Source of the DNA: Microbacterium proteolyticum
GTDB lineage: Bacteria > Actinomycetota > Actinomycetes > Actinomycetales > Microbacteriaceae
Direction: 5' to 3'
Assembly: GCF_029639405.1 (NCBI RefSeq)
Contig: NZ_CP121274.1
Coordinates: 248,001 to 312,000 of the forward strand
Length of the DNA: 64,000 bases
Position numbers and translations under genes: made by a program. The notes below the pieces were generated by a model. It worked only from the letters and a program-made list of their open reading frames with translations. It did no database searches and was not told the origin of the DNA. Of the stretch, positions 7,752 through 15,596 are shown piece after piece (position 1 is the stretch's first letter; each line of letters starts with the position of its first letter).

Positions 7752-9329
7752 CTAATCGAGCGAGTGGCGTCCGGCGTTCGCGCGGAGCCAGACGATCGGG
7801 TCGATGGCGACCGTCCCGTTCATGAGGATCTCGAAGTGCGTGTGGGCGCCGAACGAGTGGCCGGTGTTGCCCGTGTGGCCGATGACCTGGCCGACGTGGA
7901 CGGTGTCGCCGGCCTTGACCTGGAGCGAGCCGTACAGCATGTGCGCGTACCGGCTCGAGACGAGCTGGCCGTCGATCTTGTGATCGATGACGACCACGAC
8001 GCCGTAGCCGCCGCCGGCCTCGGTGGCCTCGCGGACGACGCCGTCGGCGATCGCCTGGATCGGAGCACCCTCGCCCGGGACGAAGTCGGCGCCCTCGTGC
8101 ATGACGCCGTCGCGCATGCCGAAGCCGTAGGTGATGCCCACGCCCACCGCGAACGGCCACTGGATGGCCGCCGAGGTGTCGTTGACGTAGAAGTCGCTCG
8201 GGTTCTTGATGCCGGTGTCGGCCGCGACCTGCGCGTAGGTGGCCGCGGAGTACCCGTCGGCGCGGTCGACGATCGCGGACTGCGACTGCGCGGGCGCGAC
8301 GTAGGCCTGGATCGATCCGCCGCCGACGTCTCCTCCTGCGACCGCGAGGTTCTGGGTCGCGACGTCCGCGGGAGCTGCGACGTTGGTCGTCCCGTTGGCG
8401 GAGGCGAGGGCACTGACGGGCATCGTCATCCCCACCGTGAGGAGACCGACGAGACCCATGACACCGACCGAGAAGGAGGCAGCGGCGACGCGGCGGCCGT
8501 TGCGGCGGCGGGGCGCGGCATCCACGGGCAGGCCCTGGGTGACGGGCCGCGTGGCCTCGGCGACCGGTTCGGGCGCGGGACGCTGAACGGCGTTCTCGCC
8601 CGTGAACGAGAACAGCCGCGCGGCGGCCTCGAACTCGTCGGCGATCTCGTCCGCCGGGGCGGCCGGGCGGGGCTCAGCCGCGGGCGCAGGCTCGGCGGCG
8701 GCGGCAGGCTCTTCCGCGGCGGGCGCCGGATCCGCGGCGGCCGGCTGCTCGACGGGCTCCGGCACGGCGACCGGCTCGGGAGCCTCGATGGCGGCGGGAC
8801 GACGACGGCTGCGACGCGTCACCGGAAGGGTGATCGGCGACGTCGGGAGGGAGACCGGCGTGGTCGCCTCGGCCGCGTCGGCGCTCTGCAGGATGACCGC
8901 GACCTCGTCGTCGGAGCGGCGCTCGTCGACGACGGTCACCTCGAGGGCATCGGATGCCGAGGACTCGGATGCCATGACCTCGGTCGTCGCGATCGCTTCG
9001 GCCTCCGTCACCTCGGGGGCGGCGGAGCTCGCAGCGGCACGCGACGATCGCCGGCGCGGAGCGGGGAGGGTCGGCTGGATCGTGGCGGCGATCACCGTCT
9101 CGACGACGGCGGCGGCGACCTGCTCGACGATCTCGGGCTGCGACGCGTGGTCGGCGTCGACGGGCGCCGGGTCGAGCGCGACCGACTCGGGGGCGGCGTC
9201 TTCGACGATCGTCTCGGCCGTGCGGCGGCGGCGCTCGGCACGCGTCAACTCGGGGGCGACGGGCGTGGCGGAGGGGCGACTGGATCGCCGCGTTCGGGCG
9301 GGCTCAGTCTCGGGGGCTTCTGACGGCAA
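7752..9329 (-). CDS. membrane-anchored M23 (LytM-type) peptidase
   Basis: Read from TTG at 9329 the protein has 525 residues. A long Ala/Pro/Glu/Arg-rich, probably disordered cytoplasmic region (1-275) is followed by one hydrophobic segment (about 282-305, signal anchor), an exported linker, and a C-terminal LytM domain. The zinc and catalytic motifs HEGADF and HTHFEI are both present, so the enzyme should cut peptidoglycan peptides; roles in cell-wall remodelling are known for the family. The start is uncertain. An upstream ATG at 9392 is in the same frame but is followed by an in-frame TGA at 9348-9350, so either 14 codons form a separate upstream peptide or the N-terminus is interrupted. 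No strong ribosome site precedes the TTG. Confidence 0.85.
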   Translation of the reverse strand: MPSEAPETEPARTRRSSRPSATPVAPELTRAERRRRTAETIVEDAAPESVALDPAPVDADHASQPEIVEQVAAAVVETVIAATIQPTLPAPRRRSSRAAASSAAPEVTEAEAIATTEVMASESSASDALEVTVVDERRSDDEVAVILQSADAAEATTPVSLPTSPITLPVTRRSRRRPAAIEAPEPVAVPEPVEQPAAADPAPAAEEPAAAAEPAPAAEPRPAAPADEIADEFEAAARLFSFTGENAVQRPAPEPVAEATRPVTQGLPVDAAPRRRNGRRVAAASFSVGVMGLVGLLTVGMTMPVSALASANGTTNVAAPADVATQNLAVAGGDVGGGSIQAYVAPAQSQSAIVDRADGYSAATYAQVAADTGIKNPSDFYVNDTSAAIQWPFAVGVGITYGFGMRDGVMHEGADFVPGEGAPIQAIADGVVREATEAGGGYGVVVVIDHKIDGQLVSSRYAHMLYGSLQVKAGDTVHVGQVIGHTGNTGHSFGAHTHFEILMNGTVAIDPIVWLRANAGRHSLD

Positions 9330-9347
9330 CGCGCGGGGGCTCTCGGT

Positions 9348-9392
9348 TCATGTCGCAGGCGCGACGGCTTCGGGCTTTCGGGCTTCTGCCAT
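9348..9392 (-). other. 14-codon upstream ORF in frame with the M23 peptidase gene
   Basis: ATG at 9392 opens a short frame (MAEARKPEAVAPAT) that ends at TGA 9348-9350, then continues in the same frame for six codons to the TTG start at 9329. The composition (Ala, Pro, Glu, basic) is identical in style to the protein that follows, so it looks like the original N-terminus split by a stop codon. It may alternatively be a leader peptide coupled to downstream translation. Confidence 0.5.
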
Positions 9393-9476
9393 TTCCGCAG
9401 GTTCGGGTCGCGAAAATAACGAACAGATAACTACCCTACCCCGGCCTCACTGGGAATGCCATGAAGGCGTCGGCTT

Positions 9477-10274
9477 TCACAGCTCCGGTTCGAGGATCTG
9501 CTCGAGTCGCCCGTAGAACCCGGGACCCGCGGCGATGACCATGCCCTTCCCCGGACGCCCGCCCGGCGCCCCACCGACCATGCCGCCGGCCTCTTCGACG
9601 AGCAGCACGCCCGCGGCGTGATCCCACGGGTTGGTGCCCTTCTCGTAGTAGGCATCCATTCGTCCGGCGGCGACGGATGCCAGGTCGAGCGACGCGGCGC
9701 CGATGCGGCGGATGTCGCGCGCGATCGGCATGACGCGGGCCAGGAGCTCGAGGGTCGGGGCGTGCGTGGCGGGGTCGTATCCGAACCCCGTGGCGACGAG
9801 GCCACCGGCGGGACCGACCTCGGCCGTGACCGAGAGACGGGTCTCGCCGAGCCACGCTCCCCCGCCGCGCGACGCCCGGAACATCTCGCCCGAGACGGGG
9901 TTGTAGACGACACCGGCGACCGCGCTCCAGGTCGCCGTGTCGGCGGACCCCTCGACGGCGGCGATGCTGACGGCCCACGCCGGAATCCCGTAGGCGTAAT
10001 TCACGGTGCCGTCGATCGGGTCGACGACCCAGGTGATGCCGCTCCGGCTCTCCTGCGCGGCGGATTCCTCGCCGTAGAAGCCGTCCTCGGGACGCTCCCG
10101 CGCCAGCTCGGCCCGCACGAAGGCCTCAACCTCCTTGTCGGCGGCGGTGACGATGTCGGCCGCGACCGACTTCGTCGCGATCTCGAGGCCCTCGCGCCGC
10201 CGCTGCGCGGCCAGATCGCCGGCCTCCTGGGCGATGCGAGTGGCGATCTCGAGCAGGTCTGCGGCGCGGGTCAT
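9477..10274 (-). CDS. inositol monophosphatase family protein
   Basis: The 265-residue protein carries the family's metal-site motifs in order: GEES (about residue 70), WVVDPIDGTVNY (about 85-96) and WDHAAGVLLVEEAGG (about 215). Members hydrolyse inositol-1-phosphate or related substrates (histidinol phosphate, PAP, fructose-1,6-bisphosphate) with magnesium; which substrate applies cannot be told. ATG at 10274 is preceded by TAGCGT (10282-10287 complement) exactly 7 bases upstream, fitting a leaderless transcript; the in-frame GTG at 10283 would overlap that -10. The FAD oxidoreductase at 10340 is divergent, with its own -10 in the same 65-base gap. Confidence 0.92.
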   Translation of the reverse strand: MTRAADLLEIATRIAQEAGDLAAQRRREGLEIATKSVAADIVTAADKEVEAFVRAELARERPEDGFYGEESAAQESRSGITWVVDPIDGTVNYAYGIPAWAVSIAAVEGSADTATWSAVAGVVYNPVSGEMFRASRGGGAWLGETRLSVTAEVGPAGGLVATGFGYDPATHAPTLELLARVMPIARDIRRIGAASLDLASVAAGRMDAYYEKGTNPWDHAAGVLLVEEAGGMVGGAPGGRPGKGMVIAAGPGFYGRLEQILEPEL

Positions 10275-10327
10275 GGCATCCACGCTACTGGGATGCCACC
10301 CCTCTGGGCGATGTCGGCGCCCGTCGC

Positions 10328-10333
10328 TACCGT
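10328..10333 (+). promoter_or_regulatory. -10 box TACCGT of leaderless FAD oxidoreductase gene
   Basis: TACCGT ends 6 bases before the ATG at 10340, so transcription should begin at or next to the start codon. No ribosome site is present. Confidence 0.6.
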
Positions 10334-10339
10334 GGGCAC

Positions 10340-12031
10340 ATGAACCCCCCGGAGACCACTCGATACGACGTCGTCATCGTCGGAGGCGGGCACAACGCCC
10401 TCGTCGCCGCGGCCTACCTCGCCCGCGCGGGCCGCTCGGTGGTGGTCCTCGAGCGACAGGATGCCGTCGGCGGCGCCGCCGTGTCGGAACGCCCGTGGCC
10501 CGGCGTCGACGCACGCCTCTCCCGCTACTCGTATCTCGTCAGCCTGCTGCCGCGGAAGATCATCGACGATCTGGGCCTGCGCATCCAGCTGAAGCGCCGC
10601 AGGTACTCCTCCTACACACCCGATCCCACCGACCCGGGTCGTGGCATCCTGATCGACACGCAAGATGCCGAAGCGACCGCGGCGTCCTTCGCCCGGACGC
10701 TCGGCGATCCCGGCGAGGCCGAGCGCTTCGCGGCGTTCGGCGACCGGCTCGCGCCGCTCGGGCGCGCGGTGTTCCCGACGATGACCGAGCCGCTGCCCAC
10801 GGCCGACGAGATGCGGGCGCGCCTCGGCGACGACGAGCTGTGGGAGGCGCTCACGCAACGCCCCCTCGGCGACCTGCTGCGGGCATCGTTCGAGAGCGAC
10901 CTGGCGCGCGGGATCGCCCTGACCGACGGACTCATCGGGACGTTCGCGTCGTCCGACGACACGTCGCTCGCGCAGAACCGGTGCTTCCTGTACCACGTCA
11001 TCGGCGGAGAGACCGGGCACTGGGACGTCCCCGTGGGCGGCATGGGCGCGGTGACGGCCGAGCTCGAACGCGCGGCCCGCGAGGCGGGTGCCGAGATCCG
11101 CACGGGCGTCGAGGTGATCGCCGTGTCACCGTCGGGCGAGGTGCACGCGGTCACCGACCGGTCCGAGGCGTTCGTCGGCGAGGTCGTGCTGAGCGGCGTG
11201 GGCCGCGCGGTGCTCGCGCGCCTCCTCACGGCGGGCGGCGCACCGACGACGGCCCCTCAGCCCGAGGGCGCGCAGATCAAGGTCAACATGCTCCTGTCGC
11301 GGCTGCCCCGGCTCAAGGACACGTCCGTCTCGCCCGAAGCCGCGTTCGCCGGAACGTTCCACGTCAACGAGACGATGACCCAACTGGATGCCGCCTACGT
11401 CGCCGCCTCCGCCGGACTCGTGCCCTCGCCGCTCCCGGCCGAGATCTACTGCCACTCCCTCACCGACCCGACGATCCTCGGCGACGACCTGCGGGCGAGC
11501 GGGGCGCAGACCCTGACGCTCTTCGGGCTCCAGGTTCCGCACCGACTCATCGAGGAGGAAGACCCCGTCGCCGCCGGCGCGCGACTGCTCGCCGCCGCGC
11601 AGCAGTCGCTGGACTCGGTGCTCGCCGAACCGCTGCGGGACTGCATCATGAAAGCCCCCGACGGGCGCCTGTGCATCGAGGCGCGCACGACGACCGACCT
11701 CGAGCGCTCGCTCGGGATGATCGGCGGCGACATCTTCCACGGCGGGTTGTCCTGGCCGTGGCTCGACGGCGACGGGGGTGGCGGGGGTTCTGCGGGTGGC
11801 GGGGGTTCTGCGGGTGGCGGCGGGGCTGCGGGTGGTAGCGGGGCTGCGGGTGGCGGCGGGGCTGCGGGTGGCGGCGGGGATCAGCTGGGCGCCGCGGAAC
11901 GGTGGGGCGTCGACACCGAGCACCGCCGCATCTTGATCTGCGGTTCATCGGCCCGACGCGGTGGTGCCGTGAGCGGCATCGGAGGGCAGAACGCGGCGAT
12001 GGCCGCGCTGGAGATCCTGGGTCGGGGATAG
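10340..12031 (+). CDS. NAD(P)/FAD-dependent oxidoreductase, phytoene desaturase-like
   Basis: The 563-residue protein begins with a dinucleotide-binding motif, VVIVGGGHNALVAAAYLARAG (residues 10-30), then the family pattern VGGAAVSE. A second conserved block, HWDVPVGGMGAVTAEL, occurs around residue 230, and the C-terminus is GIGGQNAAMAALEIL. This resembles the phytoene desaturase/retinol saturase superfamily (PYROXD2-like), which is usually about 520 residues. The substrate is not evident, and no carotenoid genes are nearby. A glycine-rich insert of six 6-residue repeats (11774-11881) interrupts the conserved C-terminal region just before WGVDT; it is unlike the rest of the protein. The gene is probably leaderless. 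Confidence 0.88.
   Translation: MNPPETTRYDVVIVGGGHNALVAAAYLARAGRSVVVLERQDAVGGAAVSERPWPGVDARLSRYSYLVSLLPRKIIDDLGLRIQLKRRRYSSYTPDPTDPGRGILIDTQDAEATAASFARTLGDPGEAERFAAFGDRLAPLGRAVFPTMTEPLPTADEMRARLGDDELWEALTQRPLGDLLRASFESDLARGIALTDGLIGTFASSDDTSLAQNRCFLYHVIGGETGHWDVPVGGMGAVTAELERAAREAGAEIRTGVEVIAVSPSGEVHAVTDRSEAFVGEVVLSGVGRAVLARLLTAGGAPTTAPQPEGAQIKVNMLLSRLPRLKDTSVSPEAAFAGTFHVNETMTQLDAAYVAASAGLVPSPLPAEIYCHSLTDPTILGDDLRASGAQTLTLFGLQVPHRLIEEEDPVAAGARLLAAAQQSLDSVLAEPLRDCIMKAPDGRLCIEARTTTDLERSLGMIGGDIFHGGLSWPWLDGDGGGGGSAGGGGSAGGGGAAGGSGAAGGGGAAGGGGDQLGAAERWGVDTEHRRILICGSSARRGGAVSGIGGQNAAMAALEILGRG
11774..11881 (+). repeat. six in-frame 18-bp tandem repeats coding for Gly-rich linker
   Basis: Units of 18 bp start at 11774, 11792, 11810, 11828, 11846 and 11864. 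The consensus is GCGGGTGGCGGCGGGGCT with a GGGGTTCT variant in the first two. They encode (A/G)-G-G-(G/S)-G-(S/A), a flexible linker-like stretch of about 36 residues inside a folded oxidoreductase. Confidence 0.93.
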
Positions 12032-12087
12032 GGGGCCCCACGAGCGGGTGATCTTGCTTTCCGCGAAGGTGAGATTCAGCACTTAAT

Positions 12088-12103
12088 TCGAACATATGTT
12101 CTA
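12088..12103. promoter_or_regulatory. LexA (SOS) box upstream of HNH gene
   Basis: TCGAACATATGTTCTA matches the actinobacterial SOS box TCGAAC-N4-GTTCGA in 11 of 12 defined positions. Its core GAACATATGTTC is a perfect palindrome. It lies 10 bases before the ATG of the DUF222-HNH gene and overlaps the -10 candidate TATCTT (12102-12107). Confidence 0.75.
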
Positions 12104-12113
12104 TCTTTGAGTC

Positions 12114-13559
12114 ATGCCCCCAATCCCCCTCGGCGAGACCTCGTCAGCCGACGATGACCGGCTGCGTGTGCTCGTCGCGGCGATCCGCGAGGAGTCGATC
12201 CGGGCGGCCGGCGTCCATGCATCGCTCGTCAGGCTCCGGGCGGAGGCTCTTCAGATCGCGCTCGACGAGATCGCGCGGTCCCGCTCGCGAACCACGCGGG
12301 AAAGAGAGATGCCGGTCCGCTCGCTCGCGCTCGAGATCGCCGTCGCAACGCAGAGCCACGACCTCACGGTGCAGAGAGAGCTGTCCGACGCCCACACCCT
12401 CACCGAGAAGTTCGCCGCCACGGTGGATGCCCTCGAGGAAGGGCGCATCGGCGTGCGGCACGCGCAGGCCATCCTCGAGACGGGCATCGTGATCGACGAC
12501 GATGCAACGCGCGCCGGGTGGGAGCAGGTCGTCCTCGCGAGGGCGGAGCGCGACTCCCCCGGCCGCGTGCGGGCGTTCGGACGCGAGCTCGCCGAGAGCG
12601 TTCACCCGGTCGGCATGACCGTGAGACACGCGCGCGCCGCCGTGACGCGCGGCGTGAGCGTCCGCGATCTCGCCGACGGCATGGCTGAACTGAGCGTGAT
12701 CCTCCCCGCGACGGTGGCGTACGGCATCCGCGATCGGCTGAGACGGCAGGCCGCAGCGATCCGCGCGGCGGCGGTCGAGGCGGAAGGAGACGGAACGGCG
12801 GCGGCCGAGGCTCCGACACCTCGGGTTCATGCACCCGAGGCACCGGCACCTCGGATCCAGGCGCCGGAGGCGGCGGAAGGCCGGATCCGGACGCACGAGA
12901 CGTCGGCAGGGGCGATCGGCCCGACCCCGAACGCCGGGCCGTCCGACACCCGCACCCTGGCGCAGATCGGCGCGGACGTCTGCGCCGATCTGCTGCTCAC
13001 CGCGACCCCCGCGGTCGACCCGACCGACGACAGCGTCTGCCCGGGCGGGCTGGGCGCGATCCGCGGACACGTCCAGGTGACGGTGCCGGTGCTGACCCTC
13101 CTCGGGCGCGCCGACACCGGCGCGAGCATCGACGGACTCACGCCGATCGACCCCGACACCGCACGGCGGTTGGCCGCGCAGGCTCCGGGGTGGGATCGCG
13201 TCCTGTGCGACCCGGTCACGGGGTCGGTGCTCGAGGTCGACCGGTATGCGCCGACGACGTCGCAACGACGATTCCTCGCTGCCCGCGATCGGCACTGCCG
13301 AGCACCCGGATGCCGCGCGCCCATCGTCCGCTGCCAGATCGACCACAATCATGAGGCCCACGAGGGCGGTCCCACGCGCCTCGACAACCTGTGCCACCTC
13401 TGCGTGCGACATCACACGCTGAAGACCGAGACCGAATGGACCGTGACGCAGGAAAGCGATGGCACGTTAAGGTTCCGCAGCCCGCTCGGCCAGGAGCATC
13501 ACGAGAGGGTCCCGTCTCGGGTGGTCTTCGTGCCGGATGCTGATCCCCCGCCGTTCTGA
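12114..13559 (+). CDS. DUF222 / HNH endonuclease (13E12-type) protein, SOS-boxed
   Basis: The 481-residue protein has an N-terminal alpha-helical DUF222 region (about 25-330), interrupted by a Pro/Ala-rich low-complexity segment (about 220-280). The C-terminal HNH nuclease module has the cysteine pair HCRAPGC, IDHNHE, and the second CxxC (LCHLCVRHH). This architecture is the actinobacterial 13E12 repeat family. Several M. tuberculosis members are LexA-regulated, and here a near-consensus LexA box sits immediately upstream. TATCTT ends 6 bases before the ATG, so the mRNA is probably leaderless. The biological function of the family is unresolved. Downstream lies a field of degenerate repeats (13575-13787). 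Confidence 0.92.
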   Translation: MPPIPLGETSSADDDRLRVLVAAIREESIRAAGVHASLVRLRAEALQIALDEIARSRSRTTREREMPVRSLALEIAVATQSHDLTVQRELSDAHTLTEKFAATVDALEEGRIGVRHAQAILETGIVIDDDATRAGWEQVVLARAERDSPGRVRAFGRELAESVHPVGMTVRHARAAVTRGVSVRDLADGMAELSVILPATVAYGIRDRLRRQAAAIRAAAVEAEGDGTAAAEAPTPRVHAPEAPAPRIQAPEAAEGRIRTHETSAGAIGPTPNAGPSDTRTLAQIGADVCADLLLTATPAVDPTDDSVCPGGLGAIRGHVQVTVPVLTLLGRADTGASIDGLTPIDPDTARRLAAQAPGWDRVLCDPVTGSVLEVDRYAPTTSQRRFLAARDRHCRAPGCRAPIVRCQIDHNHEAHEGGPTRLDNLCHLCVRHHTLKTETEWTVTQESDGTLRFRSPLGQEHHERVPSRVVFVPDADPPPF

Positions 13560-14036
13560 CCCCTGCGGGGCACAGCTCCGGCCTTGCTCGGGCCCAGCCC
13601 CGCCGTTCTGACCCCAGTCGCTCACGGCTTCGGTCTGGCTCCGACCCAGCCCCACCGTTCTGCCCCCCTGTCGCTCACGTTCCGGCCTGGCTCCGACTCA
13701 GCGCCGCCGTTCTGGCTCTGCCCCAGTCGCTCATGGCTTCGGCGTAGCCCCGGCCCGGCCCCACCGTCTGACTCTGTCCCTGTCCCCTTCCCGTGATTCC
13801 GTTTCCCCGGTTCCGTTCCCGTGGTCATCTCCCGAGAAGGTCTGGACCGCGCGGTGGACCAGGCCGAGCCGGCCTGCCGCTCCCGACGTTCCCCTCCCGG
13901 GCTCAGCTCTCCGCTCTTCCGTTCCTGGCTGCCCCGTTCCCCGCAGCCCGTTCCCGCGGTTCCGATCTCCGCGTCGCTCCGCGTGGCCCTCTTTCCGCCC
14001 CACCCTGGTCGCCCGACCCCGCGAGCAGACCGAAGC
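13560..14036. other. 477-base gene-free region
   Basis: No supported gene is found here. The left half holds four degenerate direct repeats; the right half is C-rich with CCGTTCCC-type short repeats. It separates the HNH gene from the convergent MocR regulator. Open frames in it lack the codon pattern of the surrounding genes. Confidence 0.7.
13575..13787. repeat. four degenerate direct repeats of about 50-57 bp
   Basis: Copies start near 13575, 13632, 13684 and 13741. Each contains variants of GGCTCCGACCCAGCCCC, then CCACCGTTCTG, then AGTCGCTCACGGCTTC. The CCGCCGTTCTGACCCC segment also matches the 3' end of the preceding HNH gene (13546-13563), suggesting the array grew by duplication from that gene's tail. 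Confidence 0.8.
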
Positions 14037-15515
14037 TCAGGTGCGGCCGGTGTGTCGCAACACGTCCGCCACGACGGCGAGACCACGCGCCAGTTGCGGG
14101 GTCGCCGGTTCGGCGTATCCGAGCACGATGCCCGAGGGGAGATCTGCGGAGGCTCCCGGGACGCCGTACTCCGACAGCCCCGAGACGAGCACACCCCGAC
14201 CGGCGGCCGCGGCGACGACCTTCTCCTCGCGTTCCCGCTCCCCCTCCGGCTCCGACCCCGGCATGCGCGCGGCCGCCCCCGTCGAAGTCGCCGAACCACC
14301 CGAACCATGCGCGCCGGACCCGCCGAACAGCACGACGGCGTGGAGCCCCCCGTTCATCGCCGCCAGCTCCACGCCCTCGATCAGCTCCAACGCCTCCAAC
14401 ACGAGGCGACGGCGGTGGCGGTAGTCCCGACGTCGACGGGCGGTGTGCCGCGCGAGGGATCCCTCCGCGAGATACAACGCCAGCGCGTGCTGGAGGACGC
14501 TGGAGACGGGCAGATCCAGGTCGGCGCGGGCCGCGCTCAGGCGGTCGCGGACGGCCCCCGCGGCGACGATCCACCCGCACCGCAGCGCCGGGCTGAGCAG
14601 TTTCGACACGGTGCCCACCAGGGCAACCCCGTGGGAATCGAGGAACCGCAGGGGCGGCAACGGCGCCCGCCCGTGCGGGAACTCGCTGTCGTAGTCATCC
14701 TCGATCACCACCGTCCCGGTCCGACGCGCCCAGGCGATCAGACGGGCTCGCGCCGTGGCATCCATCCGGCTGCCGAGCGGGTAGTGGTGGTGGGGCGTCA
14801 CGACGATGGCATCCAGATCGCCATGCCGTTCCACGACATCCAGGTCGAGTCCGCCCTCGACGGTCACCGGAAGCGGAACCGCCTCGACGCCGACGCGGGC
14901 AAGGATCGTCCGCACCCGCGGATACCCGGGGTTCTCCACCCCGAACCGCCCCGGCCGCCGCCGCGGAAGCGCCAGCGCCGCCAGCAGCAGGGCGTCGCTG
15001 GTCCCGGCGGTGACGATCACGTCGGCCGGGTCGACCGCCAACCCCCGCGTGCGGCCGAGGTGTCGGGCGATCTCCGCGCGCAGCGCGGGCAGTCCGTTCT
15101 CGTCGTCGACGTCCGCTTCCGGGTCGCGCGCGCTCGCACGCCGCCAGGCGGATCGCCACGCTGCGTCGGCGAGGCCGCGCGTACCGGGCCGCCCGGGACG
15201 CAGATCGATCGCGACCGCGCCCGGCGAGCGGGGCGGGACCGGCGCACTCGCGGGCACCGCGGGGCCGAGCGGCAGCGCCGCGACCGTCGTCCGCCCGCCC
15301 GGCTGGGCCACGAGGTACCCCTCCCCGGTGAGGGTCTCGTACGCCGCGACGACGGTACCGCGGGCGACGCCGAGGTCGTCGGCCAGGGCCCGCGTCGACG
15401 GCAGCGCCTCCCCCGGCACCCACCGGCCGTCGACGATAGCCCCCCGCAGTCCGTGCGTGAGCTGAACGTGCAACGGGACGGACGACGAACGATCCAGGAT
15501 GCCGGACGAGATCAT
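14037..15515 (-). CDS. MocR/PdxR-family regulator (GntR HTH fused to aminotransferase fold)
   Basis: From ATG 15515 the protein has 492 residues; an alternative ATG at 15539 would add eight. Residues about 10-75 form a GntR winged helix (LPSTRALADDLGVARGTVVA). The rest is a fold-type I aminotransferase-like domain. It includes YPLGSRMD, VIEDDYDSEF and a lysine in GTVSKLLSPALR, the position that binds PLP. Such proteins sense PLP or use it to control vitamin B6, GABA or taurine genes. It is divergent from a pyridoxamine-oxidase-like gene, its likely target, with related repeats between them. A Ser/Gly/Glu-rich insert lies near residue 430. Confidence 0.9.
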   Translation of the reverse strand: MISSGILDRSSSVPLHVQLTHGLRGAIVDGRWVPGEALPSTRALADDLGVARGTVVAAYETLTGEGYLVAQPGGRTTVAALPLGPAVPASAPVPPRSPGAVAIDLRPGRPGTRGLADAAWRSAWRRASARDPEADVDDENGLPALRAEIARHLGRTRGLAVDPADVIVTAGTSDALLLAALALPRRRPGRFGVENPGYPRVRTILARVGVEAVPLPVTVEGGLDLDVVERHGDLDAIVVTPHHHYPLGSRMDATARARLIAWARRTGTVVIEDDYDSEFPHGRAPLPPLRFLDSHGVALVGTVSKLLSPALRCGWIVAAGAVRDRLSAARADLDLPVSSVLQHALALYLAEGSLARHTARRRRDYRHRRRLVLEALELIEGVELAAMNGGLHAVVLFGGSGAHGSGGSATSTGAAARMPGSEPEGEREREEKVVAAAAGRGVLVSGLSEYGVPGASADLPSGIVLGYAEPATPQLARGLAVVADVLRHTGRT

Positions 15516-15526
15516 CGCCCCAGCCT

Positions 15527-15573
15527 GGCACTGGTCCATGCGAAAACGCGAGAACCGGCCTAGGCAGTGGACC
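15527..15573. promoter_or_regulatory. putative MocR operator: two related 11-mers
   Basis: GGCACTGGTCC (15527-15537) and GGCAGTGGACC (15563-15573) differ at two positions and are 36 bases apart in the gap between the divergent MocR and PNPOx-like genes. MocR proteins commonly bind spaced direct repeats; an AGTGGNC-type core is known for actinobacterial PdxR. Confidence 0.5.
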
Positions 15574-15596
15574 GCTCGAGCGACTGAGATCGACGT

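Noticed and set aside
13584..13796. Short open frames within the repeat field after the HNH gene
   Set aside because: They encode Pro/Ser/Arg low-complexity peptides without ribosome sites and follow the repeat structure, not codon bias.
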